Positions 17,392 through 26,255 are shown, counted from the first letter of the stretch. The stretch is DNA of 64,000 bases from Akkermansia sp. (GCA_017521405.1 JAFXCP010000011.1:62001-126000), one strand, 5' to 3'. Numbers and translations are program-made. Notes: generated by a model from the sequence alone, not told the origin.

Positions 17392-17397
17392 GCAAGC

Positions 17398-18099
17398 ATG
17401 AATCAGGATTCCCTTCCCCAAACGCTGCATAGCAGCACAAAACAACACGCAGCCATTGCCCGGGCCCATTTGAATAAAGTGTACCTGTGGATGTCCGTCT
17501 GCATGCTGATTACCGCCGGAGTGGCCGCTTACACGGCGCAATCAGTCCCCGCCCTCACATGGGTGATGGAGCACCAAATGCTCACCTTCATCGGCATCTT
17601 GGGCATCATCCTCGTTATGAATTTCGGTGCACGAGCACTCACCTCCGGGGCTCTCGGAGTACTACTGCTTGTTTTTGCCGCCGCGCAGGGGCTCATTTTC
17701 GGCCCCCTGCTGACTGTGTACACGCAAGAATCCCTCGGTCTTACTTTTGGCTGCACCGCCGGCATGTTTGGTGCTATGTCCCTGTACGGAGCAATGACCA
17801 AACGGGACCTCTCCGGTTTGGGGCGCACGCTGATGATGATTCTCTTCGGTCTCATCGTTGCCACAATCGTGAACATCTTCTGGGGTAATGGATTCTTCGA
17901 TTTGGTCTGCTCCGTGGTAGGCGTAGTACTTTTCTCTCTGCTCACGGCTTACGATACGCAAAAGATTTTGGAACAAGGCACCAGCGATGACCCGGTTATC
18001 CGCAGCAAGGGAGCCGTATTCGGAGCACTGGCGCTGTATTTGGACTTCCTGAATCTCTTCCTCTACCTGCTCCACTTCTTGGGGCGTAACAACGAATGA
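17398..18099 (+). CDS. Bax inhibitor-1/YccA family membrane protein
   Basis: A 233-residue protein with about seven hydrophobic helices after a short soluble N-terminus. Family features include the conserved C-terminal acidic helix region (LLTAYDTQKILEQG) and the final hydrophobic run LYLDFLNLFLYLL. Members (YccA, YbhL, YetJ) are inner-membrane proteins linked to calcium leak or membrane protease control. It starts directly after a strong promoter and is followed 12 bp later by khpB. Confidence 0.88.
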   Translation: MNQDSLPQTLHSSTKQHAAIARAHLNKVYLWMSVCMLITAGVAAYTAQSVPALTWVMEHQMLTFIGILGIILVMNFGARALTSGALGVLLLVFAAAQGLIFGPLLTVYTQESLGLTFGCTAGMFGAMSLYGAMTKRDLSGLGRTLMMILFGLIVATIVNIFWGNGFFDLVCSVVGVVLFSLLTAYDTQKILEQGTSDDPVIRSKGAVFGALALYLDFLNLFLYLLHFLGRNNE

Positions 18100-18111
18100 T
18101 GCCCACAGAAC

Positions 18112-18579
18112 ATGGATGACACCCTTGCAAAGCTGACCCGGATGGCCACAGAGGCCGCAGAGAACATCCTTACGCCACTTGGCTTCCCCTTCGAACTGGA
18201 AACCGAAGCATATGAGGACGGCATCGTCCTCATGATTTCCAGCTCGGATGCCCGCTTCCTCATCGGGGATGAGGGCGACCGCTTGGATGATTTACAATAC
18301 CTCATTAACCGCTTGGTACAAGCCAAATGGGAAAACGCCCCCCGCATTCGTGTCGACTGCGATTCCTACCGCCGCCGGGCAGAGGAGAAATTGCTGCGGC
18401 GCGCACGCTCGCGCGCGGAACGTGTGCTGCAAACCGGCGCCCCCCTGCAAATGGAAAAGTTAAACGCCTACCAGCGCCGCCTTGTACACAATGCTTTAGC
18501 AGAAATTGCGGGCATTCGCACCGTCTCCGAAGAAACGGACTCCCGATTCAAACGCATCACCATCCTCCGCAGCGAATGA
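18112..18579 (+). CDS. khpB: KH-R3H RNA-binding protein (Jag/KhpB family)
   Basis: A 155-residue RNA-binding protein without the N-terminal Jag domain of Firmicutes. It has a KH-type domain in the first half, with the GxxG-like loop GDEGDRLDDLQYLINR (about residues 47-62), and an R3H domain at the C-terminus (QRRLVHNAL, about 121-129). Such proteins bind many RNAs and are often encoded near yidC/rnpA; here it sits between a membrane protein and a secreted protein. Its TGA overlaps the next ATG (ATGA at 18576). Confidence 0.85.
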   Translation: MDDTLAKLTRMATEAAENILTPLGFPFELETEAYEDGIVLMISSSDARFLIGDEGDRLDDLQYLINRLVQAKWENAPRIRVDCDSYRRRAEEKLLRRARSRAERVLQTGAPLQMEKLNAYQRRLVHNALAEIAGIRTVSEETDSRFKRITILRSE

Positions 18580-19304
18580 TTTACCGGGCATTCAGCCTGT
18601 TACTGTGTACTGCCGGGCTGCTCTATGCCCGACCGGAACAACTAGTCTTCCACGGAACAGGAGCCAACACCGCCCGGCTGGAAGAAAAGTTGGCTCCCTT
18701 CCGGGAGAAAAACCCGGAGGCAAACATCCGTTTTATCTCCTTAGCAACGGTCTGCAAATCCATGCAGGATGCCCGCCATGCCGCCCTGGCTCTCCAAGCA
18801 GGCGTGCAGGAAATCCCCTGCCTCGCTCTTCAGGATGAGCAAGGCACCATTGCATGCCTCCCCCTGCTCTCCCTTTCCACCGCAAATCTGGAGCAAGCCC
18901 TGCAACAAGCACAGCAGCCGGAACGTCCCGCCCTCGAACGTGCGCGCCGCTACCGGGCAGAACGCTACTTGCTGTTCGCCCGCATGGCCTTTGCCAACCC
19001 ACTGGAAGGAACGGAGCTGGAACAGTGCCTCCAAAGCTGTAAAGAACTCATGCAACACCCGGAAGCCACCCCGCAAGAACGCCAGCTTTTAGGTTTCCGC
19101 TGCCTTTACCCGCTCCTCCTCCGGCAATACACTGCCGGCTACCAAGGCGCACATACCCCCAGCACGGAAGCTAAACTGCTGGAGGCCATTGCCGCGCTGG
19201 AGGCGGCACGGGATATTGACCCGGCCTCCCCCATTGGCCGCGAGGCCTTTGCCGAGCGCGAACGCCTTCGTGCCGCCCGCCGCCAAGCTCGCCGCTACGA
19301 ATAA
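18576..19304 (+). CDS. Uncharacterised secreted protein, thioredoxin-like tendency
   Basis: A 242-residue protein starting with a signal peptide (MIYRAFSLLLCTAGLLYA). The first half (residues 22-110) alternates strands and helices in a thioredoxin-like way but lacks a CxxC motif. The second half is helical and TPR-like, with many Ala, Glu and Arg, and a charged RQARRYE tail. The ATG at 18576 overlaps the khpB stop, so translation is coupled. Longer readings of the frame run inside khpB and were rejected. Function unknown. Confidence 0.6.
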   Translation: MIYRAFSLLLCTAGLLYARPEQLVFHGTGANTARLEEKLAPFREKNPEANIRFISLATVCKSMQDARHAALALQAGVQEIPCLALQDEQGTIACLPLLSLSTANLEQALQQAQQPERPALERARRYRAERYLLFARMAFANPLEGTELEQCLQSCKELMQHPEATPQERQLLGFRCLYPLLLRQYTAGYQGAHTPSTEAKLLEAIAALEAARDIDPASPIGREAFAERERLRAARRQARRYE

Positions 19305-19312
19305 AAACCGCT

Positions 19313-19349
19313 GTTACATAATTGTAACAAAGGAGCCCCACTTTATGCT
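19313..19349 (+). promoter_or_regulatory. Promoter with inverted repeat upstream of the PA14-like gene
   Basis: TTGTAA (19322-19327), 16 bp, TATGCT (19344-19349), with a leader of about 58 nt. The -35 box is part of a palindrome, GTTACA (19313-19318), four bases, TGTAAC (19323-19328), a possible operator. Confidence 0.5.
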
Positions 19350-19413
19350 CGCCACCCCATCGGCATTGTGGTAAAACTCCAACAGCTGATTAAAACCATA
19401 CACTCTATTTCCT

Positions 19414-20715
19414 ATGGCTATCCACATCCAGATGAGTGAAGAAGCTGAGAATGCCTTGAAGCGCGATGCCCTGCGCAACAAGCTCTCCTCCATCGGCGCG
19501 GCCCTTGGCCTCACCCTTGGCGGTGCTGCCATCCTCTTCACTTCCGTTATCCTTATCGCAGTCGAACCCGAAGCTGAATTCATCGGCTACACTCCGCCCG
19601 CAGAAAACCTGCCCCCTCGCCCCAATCCCACCGTAACCCAGCTTACGGCCAAATCCTCCCCGCCCTCTACGGCCGTGGCCCCCTCCGTGATTGTTTCCGC
19701 CGGAGCGGCTCCCGTGGCTATGGCTCAAGTGGATATCCCCATGGACGATACTATGGACGATGGCATGTCTCTGGATATTGGTCTTTCCATGGATGCCGGT
19801 CTGGGCGATAGTCTGGGTGATACCGGTGGCGGCATGGGCAGCGCCCAGCAAGGTGGTTCCAACCTTACCGGCACTTTCTACGATATGAAACTCACGCGCG
19901 CCAAATCCCGCTCCAAAGCAGCCAACAAGGACGGCGGTGCCAACACGGACGAAATCGTGAAAATTCTTCAGGCGTTCACACGCAACTGGGATCCCAGCGT
20001 TCTTGGTCGCTACTTCTCCCCCTCTCAAAAGCTGAATTCTCCCTTCTTCTACGTACCCGTAGTAATGGCTTCCTACCCACCCAAGGCTTTCAAGTGTCCT
20101 CCCGAGGTGAAGCCTGCCGGGTGGGCAGCTCTGTACAAGGGCAAGGTCAAAGCACCTAAGAGCGGTACTTTCCGATTCGTCGGCGTGGGTGACGACTTCC
20201 TCGCTGTACGTTTCAACCGAGAAACTGTATTGGAAGCAGGTTACATCATCCCCTCCCTGTACGACCCCAAGAAACCCAACAACTACCACATATCAAAGTT
20301 CGGTGCAAACCGTGGTTATCGTCAGGAAGTAAAGGATGGTAAATACCGCCCGCACAAAGGCTACGAGTTTATTCAATACCCCAATATCAAAATCTGGAAC
20401 GATGAAATCGCTGGTCTGACCGCCGGTAAGACTTTCACCGTGAAGGAGGGGCAGGAATACCAGATTGAAATCCTCATCTCAGAAATTCCCGGTGGTAAGT
20501 TCGGTTTCGTACTCCTTATTGAGGACGTGAAGGACAACCCCGTGGTGAAAAACGGGAAGGTAATTCCCGGTCGTAAGTTCGATATTTTCCGCACAAACTT
20601 CGCCATTCCGAATCAGGAAGAACTTAAACAAATGACCAAGGGATTCCTGCCGGGTGGAGAAATGCAGTGGCCTGCCTTCGAAGAAGACTCCCCCATTTGG
20701 GTGGCCGTTCCTTAA
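19414..20715 (+). CDS. Inner-membrane-anchored protein with PA14-like domain
   Basis: A 433-residue protein with TonB-like layout. A short cytoplasmic N-terminus precedes one membrane helix (about 26-50), followed by a Pro/Ser/Ala-rich linker (60-105) and a low-complexity Asp/Gly/Met segment (108-145). The C-terminal domain (about 205-430) contains a PA14-like pattern: a glycine strand (KVKAPKSGTFRFVGVGDDF), then a paired-acid and strand arrangement. It would sit in the periplasm, reaching towards the outer membrane, perhaps binding glycan. It is monocistronic with its own promoter and terminator. No ExbB/ExbD genes are adjacent. Confidence 0.6.
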   Translation: MAIHIQMSEEAENALKRDALRNKLSSIGAALGLTLGGAAILFTSVILIAVEPEAEFIGYTPPAENLPPRPNPTVTQLTAKSSPPSTAVAPSVIVSAGAAPVAMAQVDIPMDDTMDDGMSLDIGLSMDAGLGDSLGDTGGGMGSAQQGGSNLTGTFYDMKLTRAKSRSKAANKDGGANTDEIVKILQAFTRNWDPSVLGRYFSPSQKLNSPFFYVPVVMASYPPKAFKCPPEVKPAGWAALYKGKVKAPKSGTFRFVGVGDDFLAVRFNRETVLEAGYIIPSLYDPKKPNNYHISKFGANRGYRQEVKDGKYRPHKGYEFIQYPNIKIWNDEIAGLTAGKTFTVKEGQEYQIEILISEIPGGKFGFVLLIEDVKDNPVVKNGKVIPGRKFDIFRTNFAIPNQEELKQMTKGFLPGGEMQWPAFEEDSPIWVAVP

Positions 20716-20746
20716 ACGGAACTTTCCTTCCCACACCTCTCCCTCA

Positions 20747-20790
20747 AACCACCGCCCGGCTTCTGCCGAGCGGTGGTTCTGTTTTCTCTT
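20747..20790 (+). terminator. Terminator after the PA14-like gene
   Basis: A 9-bp stem (20747-20755 with 20770-20778) with a GC-rich inner part, followed by a T-rich stretch to 20790. Confidence 0.8.
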
Positions 20791-20817
20791 TACAGAGGAA
20801 AGCCCGAAAGGTATGAT
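20789..20817 (+). promoter_or_regulatory. Leaderless-type promoter of the OppD-like gene
   Basis: TTTACA (20789-20794), 17 bp, TATGAT (20812-20817), six bases, ATG at 20824. The -35 box overlaps the T tract of the preceding terminator. Confidence 0.65.
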
Positions 20818-20823
20818 GTGCAC

Positions 20824-21810
20824 ATGCCGCCCCCACCCCTTCTGAACGTAGAACACCTGAGCGTGGAATTCCACAGCCGAGCCGGAATCAACTACGCGGT
20901 GAACGATGTTTCCTTCTCCCTGCAGGCCGGGGAAACTCTGGGAGTCGTAGGGGAATCCGGCTCCGGCAAATCTGTCACCTGCGCCGCGCTCATGGGACTG
21001 CTTCCCCGACCGCCGGCACACATTGCCCCCCACTCCCACGCTTGGTTCGATGGGAAAGACCTTCTCCATGCACCGGAAAAAACACATGCAGGCTTGCGAG
21101 GCCGCCACATCTCCATGATTTTTCAGGACCCGATGACGTGCCTCAACCCTTGCATGTGCATAGGAGACCAAGTGGCAGAACCCCTCGTCCTGCACCAAGG
21201 GATGAGTTGGAAAGAAGCCCGGCGCCTTGCCGTACAGGAACTGGCCCGCACCGGCATCCCCCAGCCGGAAAAACGCGCCACCGCCTACCCACACGAATTT
21301 TCCGGCGGCATGCGCCAGCGTGTGATGATTGCCATGGCACTCATTACCCGCCCTCGCATCCTCATTGCAGACGAGCCCACCACCGCGCTGGATGTTACCG
21401 TGCAAAAACAAGTACTGGATTTGCTCCGCACCCGCCAGCAGGAACTGGGAACCGCCATCATCCTCATCACACACGACTTGGGCGTTGTGCGGCACTATGC
21501 CCACCGCATCCAAGTAATGTACGCCGGCAGCATTGTAGAAAGTGCCCCGGCTGAAGAGCTATTGCAACACCCCCTCCACGCCTATACACGTGCCCTGCTG
21601 GCCTCCATCCCCGGAGAGCAGCTTAAAGGCAGCCCCCTGCCCACCATCCCCGGGCTACCCCCCACCCTGCGGGAGCCGGTGAAAGGCTGTTCCTTCCGCT
21701 CCAGAAACACCATGGGTAATCCCGCTCTCTGCCTCACGGAAAAAACCCCGCCTCTTGCAGAAATGAGCCCCGGGCACCTCGTACGCCGATGCCCGGGCTG
21801 CTTGGCATAA
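20824..21810 (+). CDS. Peptide/nickel ABC transporter ATP-binding protein (OppD/DppD type)
   Basis: A 328-residue ATPase. Walker A is GESGSGKS (43-50), the ABC signature FSGGMRQR (about 159-166), and Walker B is ILIADEPTTALD. The C-terminal oligopeptide-transporter extension is present, ending in a cysteine-containing module (CSFRSR ... CLTEKTPP ... RRCPGC) as in OppD/DppD proteins with an iron-sulfur-like cysteine set. No permease, binding-protein or OppF gene is adjacent, so its partners must be encoded elsewhere. The start follows the -10 box by six bases. Confidence 0.88.
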   Translation: MPPPPLLNVEHLSVEFHSRAGINYAVNDVSFSLQAGETLGVVGESGSGKSVTCAALMGLLPRPPAHIAPHSHAWFDGKDLLHAPEKTHAGLRGRHISMIFQDPMTCLNPCMCIGDQVAEPLVLHQGMSWKEARRLAVQELARTGIPQPEKRATAYPHEFSGGMRQRVMIAMALITRPRILIADEPTTALDVTVQKQVLDLLRTRQQELGTAIILITHDLGVVRHYAHRIQVMYAGSIVESAPAEELLQHPLHAYTRALLASIPGEQLKGSPLPTIPGLPPTLREPVKGCSFRSRNTMGNPALCLTEKTPPLAEMSPGHLVRRCPGCLA

Positions 21811-21842
21811 AAAACACACGCACTGCTCCCGATTGCAAATTT

Positions 21843-21858
21843 CTTGAGCAAGCTCAAG
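21843..21858. promoter_or_regulatory. Palindrome upstream of the fabG promoter
   Basis: CTTGAGC (21843-21849), two bases, GCTCAAG (21852-21858): a perfect 7-bp inverted repeat ending 9 bp before the fabG -35 box. Candidate operator. Confidence 0.4.
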
Positions 21859-21867
21859 GAAAGAAAC

Positions 21868-21896
21868 TTGCCTTCTCCGCCACCTTCGGGTAGAAT
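21868..21896 (+). promoter_or_regulatory. fabG promoter
   Basis: TTGCCT (21868-21873), 17 bp, TAGAAT (21891-21896). The ATG at 21906 is 9 nt after the -10 box. An in-frame GTG directly after the box (21897) is too early to be transcribed. Confidence 0.7.
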
Positions 21897-21905
21897 GTGT
21901 ATGCT

Positions 21906-22652
21906 ATGAACCGACTTGCAGGAAAAACAGCTATCGTGACAGGTGCCGGCCGCGGCATCGGTCAAGCCATTGCCCAGCGTTTCGCAGAGGAAGGGGCAAA
22001 AGTCATCCTCATCTCCCGGAATCCGGCCTCTTGCGGACAAGCGGCGGAAGCCATTAACGCCCAAATCCCCGGAAGCTGCAAGGCATTCCCCTGCGATGTG
22101 GCAGATGCGGCTGCCGTGGATGCCTGTATTAAAGAAATCCTCGCAGAATACCCGGAGGTGGACATCTTAGTGAACAACGCAGGCATTACCAAAGACGGCC
22201 TGCTGATGCGCATGAAAGAAAGCGACTGGGATGCCGTACTCACCACAAACCTCAAGAGCGTATTCCTCTTTGTCAAAGCCCTCCAGCGCACGCTGATGAA
22301 GAGCCCTGCCGGTCGCATTATCAACCTTAGTTCCATCGTGGGCATGACGGGTAACGTGGGGCAAAGCAACTACTCCGCCTCCAAGGCAGGCGTTATCGGC
22401 TTCACCAAATCCATGGCTCAGGAAATCGCCAGCCGCAAAGTCACCGTCAACGCCATTGCCCCCGGATTCATCGCTACGGAGATGACGGACGCCATCCCCG
22501 AAAAAGCGAGGGAGGCACTGCTTTCCCGCATTCCGCTGGGAGACATGGGCAAGCCGGAGGACATTGCCAACTGTGCGCTCTTTCTGGCCTCCGATGAGGC
22601 TCGCTACATTACCGGCCAAGTACTGGTATGCGATGGCGGCATGACGATGTAA
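21906..22652 (+). CDS. fabG: 3-oxoacyl-[acyl-carrier-protein] reductase
   Basis: A 248-residue classical SDR that reduces 3-oxoacyl-ACP with NADPH in fatty-acid elongation. Motifs: the cofactor loop TGAGRGIG (12-19), NNAG (90-93), N115, catalytic serine in the LSS run (142-143), and YxxxK (Y156, K160). Length matches FabG exactly. No other fab gene is adjacent, so a paralogous SDR role cannot be excluded. Confidence 0.88.
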   Translation: MNRLAGKTAIVTGAGRGIGQAIAQRFAEEGAKVILISRNPASCGQAAEAINAQIPGSCKAFPCDVADAAAVDACIKEILAEYPEVDILVNNAGITKDGLLMRMKESDWDAVLTTNLKSVFLFVKALQRTLMKSPAGRIINLSSIVGMTGNVGQSNYSASKAGVIGFTKSMAQEIASRKVTVNAIAPGFIATEMTDAIPEKAREALLSRIPLGDMGKPEDIANCALFLASDEARYITGQVLVCDGGMTM

Positions 22653-22662
22653 ACCCGGCACA

Positions 22663-23172
22663 TTAACCCCACTCACCCAAGGCACTCTTTCCGGAAGCGG
22701 AAAGAGTGCCTTGCTCATGCCGCAAAAGCCATTGCTTGCAAGCCACTCCGGCCACATATCCCCCCAAACCGGAAGCAGCCACCACCCGATGGCACGGAAT
22801 CAGCAAACAAAGAGGATTCGACCCAATCGCCCGCCCCACTGCGCGAGGGCACACATTTTTACCCGCCATTCCGACGGCTAATTGTCCATAAGTGCGAGTC
22901 TCCCCATAAGGAATCCTTGCCACAGCCTGCCACACCATACGCCGGAACACAGACCCTTCCACAGCCAAGGGAGGCAGCGGAGCCTTCTTCCCGGCAAAAT
23001 AAGCCACCAACCAATCCCTCCCGGACCTCAAAGCAGGCAACTCCCCCTCCGGCACACAAGCCCATGCAGCCATGCGAGCATCCCCCGGCAGCAACACATG
23101 GGTAAGCCCTGCCGGGCAAGCCACCAGCAGCAGCTCCCCCAAAGGAGAATCCATCCGGCAGCAAACACTCAT
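22663..23172 (-). CDS. ogt: Methylated-DNA-protein cysteine methyltransferase
   Basis: A 169-residue suicide repair protein that removes O6-alkyl groups from guanine. The acceptor cysteine is C127 in IPCHRV, and the arginine-finger and helix-turn-helix region GRAIGSNP precedes it. The last 14 residues are encoded partly by a perfect hairpin (22678-22713), an odd addition beyond the family end. Its start overlaps the stop of the TIGR03790 gene by four bases (23169-23172), so both are co-transcribed. Confidence 0.9.
   Translation of the reverse strand: MSVCCRMDSPLGELLLVACPAGLTHVLLPGDARMAAWACVPEGELPALRSGRDWLVAYFAGKKAPLPPLAVEGSVFRRMVWQAVARIPYGETRTYGQLAVGMAGKNVCPRAVGRAIGSNPLCLLIPCHRVVAASGLGGYVAGVACKQWLLRHEQGTLSASGKSALGEWG
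22678..22713. terminator. Perfect 16-bp hairpin at the fabG/ogt convergence
   Basis: 22678-22693 pairs perfectly with 22698-22713 around a GAAG loop. It lies inside the 3' end of ogt and 26 bp past the fabG stop. No T tract follows on either strand, so simple intrinsic termination is uncertain; it may protect mRNA 3' ends. Confidence 0.55.
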
Positions 23173-24734
23173 TTCTTTGCCCCTTGGGCTGCTGCGGCAG
23201 CGGCATCCTTAGCACGGCGAGCCGCCTCCTGGCGCTCCTTCACCCGCTCCGGCATCACCTTATCCGCCGCATTCTCCACAGCCGCCCGGAAGGGAGAAGT
23301 CCGGGTTTCCGCCAAGCAAGCAATCATCTGCTCCCGGGCATAGCGCGGTTCCCCGCCCTTTTGCATGCAGGAAATCCGGAGCAAACGATTGCGCAACACA
23401 TCCCGCTCCTCGCGCGATGCACGGGAAGCCATGCCAAAATACTCCGCCGCATCCGCATAAAACTCCTGCCCCAGCAAGTGGCAGCCCAGCATCTCCAACC
23501 ATTGCCCCGCATGGCGATTCCCCATCTGTGAACGCACCGTGGATACCAAACCGGCCCGCTGCCCGGAAGCACGGCGGAACATCTCTGCCCACTGCGTATA
23601 AGCATTACTCGGAATTTTAGCCTCTCGCCTTGCAGCATAAGGACGATACAAGGGGTCCCCCAGCACCACCCCCTGCCAGGAAGTAGCCGGAGTTGCCATC
23701 AGAGCCGCCTCCGCCACGGTATATCCCTTCAACAAACGGTCAAAAAAAACATGGTAATGCAGGCAAAGCCCCAGCGTGGGCTCCTCCACATTACCGGCGG
23801 TCACGGCAGCACCGCGTTGCAACAAAGCCCCCACCCATATCTCCGGATGCTTGATATTCACACCATTGTAGGAATGCAAATGGCAAGCCACCGCACCGGG
23901 ACGGAAACGAAATCCTGCATGACTTTCGGGGTGAAACACCCCTTTTGGCCGGTGGTGATACCAGCCAAAATACACCGCCACATCCTGCATCAGCGGGTAC
24001 GCCGCCGGCAGCAGAGCCTTCGTCTTCTCATGGAACACCGGCTGCCCCATACGGCGTGCCTGCATGGCCACTTGCGTAAACCACTCATCTCCCTGGGCAT
24101 ATGGTCCCCCTTGGTCCACCACCGTCCAGCCCCATAAACCACCACTACGCTCCACCTCCACCGGATCAGAAATCATATGGCGCATCGTAGCCTCATCCGG
24201 GGCATCAATGCGCGTTACAGCCAGCACGCGAGTCTGCATCTGCTCCAACGGCGCATCCTTACCGAACTCCGTATTCCGCAGTGCACCATCCAAAGGATAC
24301 GTTGCACCCAGCAGCATCAACTCCGAATCCACCGAGGCCGTATTCACCTTCATAATAGAAGGCTTAGGCGCCCCCTTCAGAGAATCCTGCCGCACCCTCA
24401 GCGGCAAATCCGGCATCAGCAATATCGCATATATAGGTTTTATCCCCGTATTCCTTGCCGCCGGAAGATTCCAATCCTTCTCCCGAGCCACCTGCAACAG
24501 AGGCTGCCGTATTTTCGTCTCGAAGCCCTGCCGGCCAATCTCCCCGGACTTCACCCCTTTGAGCCCCACGAACTGCTCCGCCGGCACCCCGCGCAGCTTA
24601 TGGTACGCCCCGGCGCAACGCTTACTCCACTCGGAATCCGCATTATACACCACCACCACCTGCTGGGGAGTAAGCCCCAGCGCCGGAGCCATTGCCAGTA
24701 AAATACTCAGCAGCCACTTTTTCCACATATACAT
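23169..24734 (-). CDS. TIGR03790 family secreted protein
   Basis: A 521-residue protein with a signal peptide (KKWLLSILLAMAPALG). The family fingerprint is clear: a VVVVYN strand near residue 27, an AVYFGWYHH run, GAVACHLHSYNG, GAAVTAGNVEEPTL (about 320-333) and the closing SWQGVVLGDPLYRPYA (about 360-375). The family is common in Planctomycetota, Verrucomicrobiota and Acidobacteriota and has no established function; a caspase-like or hydrolase-like fold is often suspected. The C-terminal 130 residues are an extra helical, TPR-like region. ATG codons at 24734 and 24728 are both possible starts. ffh lies 9 bp upstream. Confidence 0.85.
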   Translation of the reverse strand: MYMWKKWLLSILLAMAPALGLTPQQVVVVYNADSEWSKRCAGAYHKLRGVPAEQFVGLKGVKSGEIGRQGFETKIRQPLLQVAREKDWNLPAARNTGIKPIYAILLMPDLPLRVRQDSLKGAPKPSIMKVNTASVDSELMLLGATYPLDGALRNTEFGKDAPLEQMQTRVLAVTRIDAPDEATMRHMISDPVEVERSGGLWGWTVVDQGGPYAQGDEWFTQVAMQARRMGQPVFHEKTKALLPAAYPLMQDVAVYFGWYHHRPKGVFHPESHAGFRFRPGAVACHLHSYNGVNIKHPEIWVGALLQRGAAVTAGNVEEPTLGLCLHYHVFFDRLLKGYTVAEAALMATPATSWQGVVLGDPLYRPYAARREAKIPSNAYTQWAEMFRRASGQRAGLVSTVRSQMGNRHAGQWLEMLGCHLLGQEFYADAAEYFGMASRASREERDVLRNRLLRISCMQKGGEPRYAREQMIACLAETRTSPFRAAVENAADKVMPERVKERQEAARRAKDAAAAAAQGAKK

Positions 24735-24743
24735 CTCCCCTTT

Positions 24744-26249
24744 TTATCGGCGCTTAAAAATCCCCCGGAAAGCATTGATACCACCCATCCCCTTGGGCAT
24801 CTTCGGCATAGCGCCGCCACCCATCAGAGCGGATAAATCCGGCATCTTGCTCATATCCGGCATCCCATCAGCCCCCATCAGCGAACTCATATCCGGCATC
24901 CCCCCCTTACCGGGTGCCGGAGCATTCTTCATCAAACTCTTCATCATCCCCCCCATGCGTCCTTTGCCCCCCATCATCTCCTTCATCTCCTTGAAATTCT
25001 TGATGAAGCGATTAACCTCAATTTCCGACACACCGGAGCCTTTGGCTATACGGCGGCGGCGAGAAGGAATCAGCAACTTATAATTAGCACGCTCCGCAGG
25101 CGTCATCGAAAGCACAATAGCCTCCATATGTTTCATACGCTTCGGGTCCAAAGCACCATCCGGCAACTGCTTACGAATCTTGCTAAACCCGGGAAGCAAG
25201 CCCAGCAAGCCCTCCAAGGGTCCCAGACTCTGCATCATCTTCATCTGGCTCAGGAAATCGTTGAAATTGAATTCACCGCTCATCATGCGAGACACCGAAT
25301 TCATAGCAGACTCTTGGTCAATCTTCTCCGCAGCCTTTTCCACCAGCCCCACAATATCCCCCATCCCCAAAATGCGATCCGCCATACGCTGCGGCACAAA
25401 GGGACCAAACATATCCATCTTTTCCCCCTCGCCCATGTACTTAATGGGCTTACCCGTTACTGCACGCATCGAAAGAGCCGCACCACCACGGGCATCGCCA
25501 TCCAACTTTGTCAGCACAATCCCCGTAAGCCCCACCGCCCGGTCGAAAGTCTGCGCCACCCGCACAGCCTGCTGTCCCGTAGCCGCATCCGCCACCAGCA
25601 AAGCCTCTTGAGGCTCCAAGAAACGAGCCAACTTTTTCAGCTCTGCCACCAACACCTCATCCACCTCCTGCCTACCGGCCGTATCGAAAATAATCACATC
25701 ATGTTCCAGCCCTCTCGCCCAAGCTAAAGCATCCTTGGCCACACGAATCACATCCTTCTCCTGAGCAGAAGGCGTATACACCGGCACCTCCACCTGCTCT
25801 GCCAGTGTAGCCAGCTGTTCAATAGCCGCAGGTCGAATCAAATCGCAAGCCACCAGCAACGGCTTCTTTCCCTCCATCTTCAAGCGCCGTGCCAGCTTGG
25901 CGGAAGTCGTCGTCTTACCCGCACCGTTAAGCCCCACCATCAAAATTCGTGCAGGGCCCGGCTCCAAACAGAGCGGAGCAGCATCCCCGCCCAACAGCTC
26001 GGCCAACTGGTCTCGGAAAATCTTTACAATCTGCTCCCCGGGCTTCACCGTACGCAGCACCTTTTCCCCCATGGCCTCCTCCTTCACGTGTGCAATAAAC
26101 TCCCGCGCCACACTGTACTCCACATCGGCATCCAGCAGAGCCATCCGCACATCGCGCAGCGCCTCCTTGATGTTAGACTCAGTAATCTTGCTCAATCCGC
26201 GCAACTTGCGGAAGGTATCATCGAGCTTATCAGACAGAAGGGAAAACAT
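24744..26249 (-). CDS. ffh: Signal recognition particle protein Ffh
   Basis: A 501-residue SRP54 GTPase that recognises signal sequences and delivers nascent chains to the membrane. The NG domain has GLNGAGKTTT (P-loop), DTAGRQEVDE and TKLDGDARGG. The M domain is methionine-rich and unusually extended, with repeated PDMS, MGG and MPKM elements in the last 90 residues. The usual start MFSLLSDKLDD is at 26249. It follows a TTGACA-N17-TACTCT promoter by six bases, so the longer upstream reading was rejected. The first gene of a probable ffh-TIGR03790-ogt operon. Confidence 0.95.
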   Translation of the reverse strand: MFSLLSDKLDDTFRKLRGLSKITESNIKEALRDVRMALLDADVEYSVAREFIAHVKEEAMGEKVLRTVKPGEQIVKIFRDQLAELLGGDAAPLCLEPGPARILMVGLNGAGKTTTSAKLARRLKMEGKKPLLVACDLIRPAAIEQLATLAEQVEVPVYTPSAQEKDVIRVAKDALAWARGLEHDVIIFDTAGRQEVDEVLVAELKKLARFLEPQEALLVADAATGQQAVRVAQTFDRAVGLTGIVLTKLDGDARGGAALSMRAVTGKPIKYMGEGEKMDMFGPFVPQRMADRILGMGDIVGLVEKAAEKIDQESAMNSVSRMMSGEFNFNDFLSQMKMMQSLGPLEGLLGLLPGFSKIRKQLPDGALDPKRMKHMEAIVLSMTPAERANYKLLIPSRRRRIAKGSGVSEIEVNRFIKNFKEMKEMMGGKGRMGGMMKSLMKNAPAPGKGGMPDMSSLMGADGMPDMSKMPDLSALMGGGAMPKMPKGMGGINAFRGIFKRR

Positions 26250-26255
26250 GCCATC

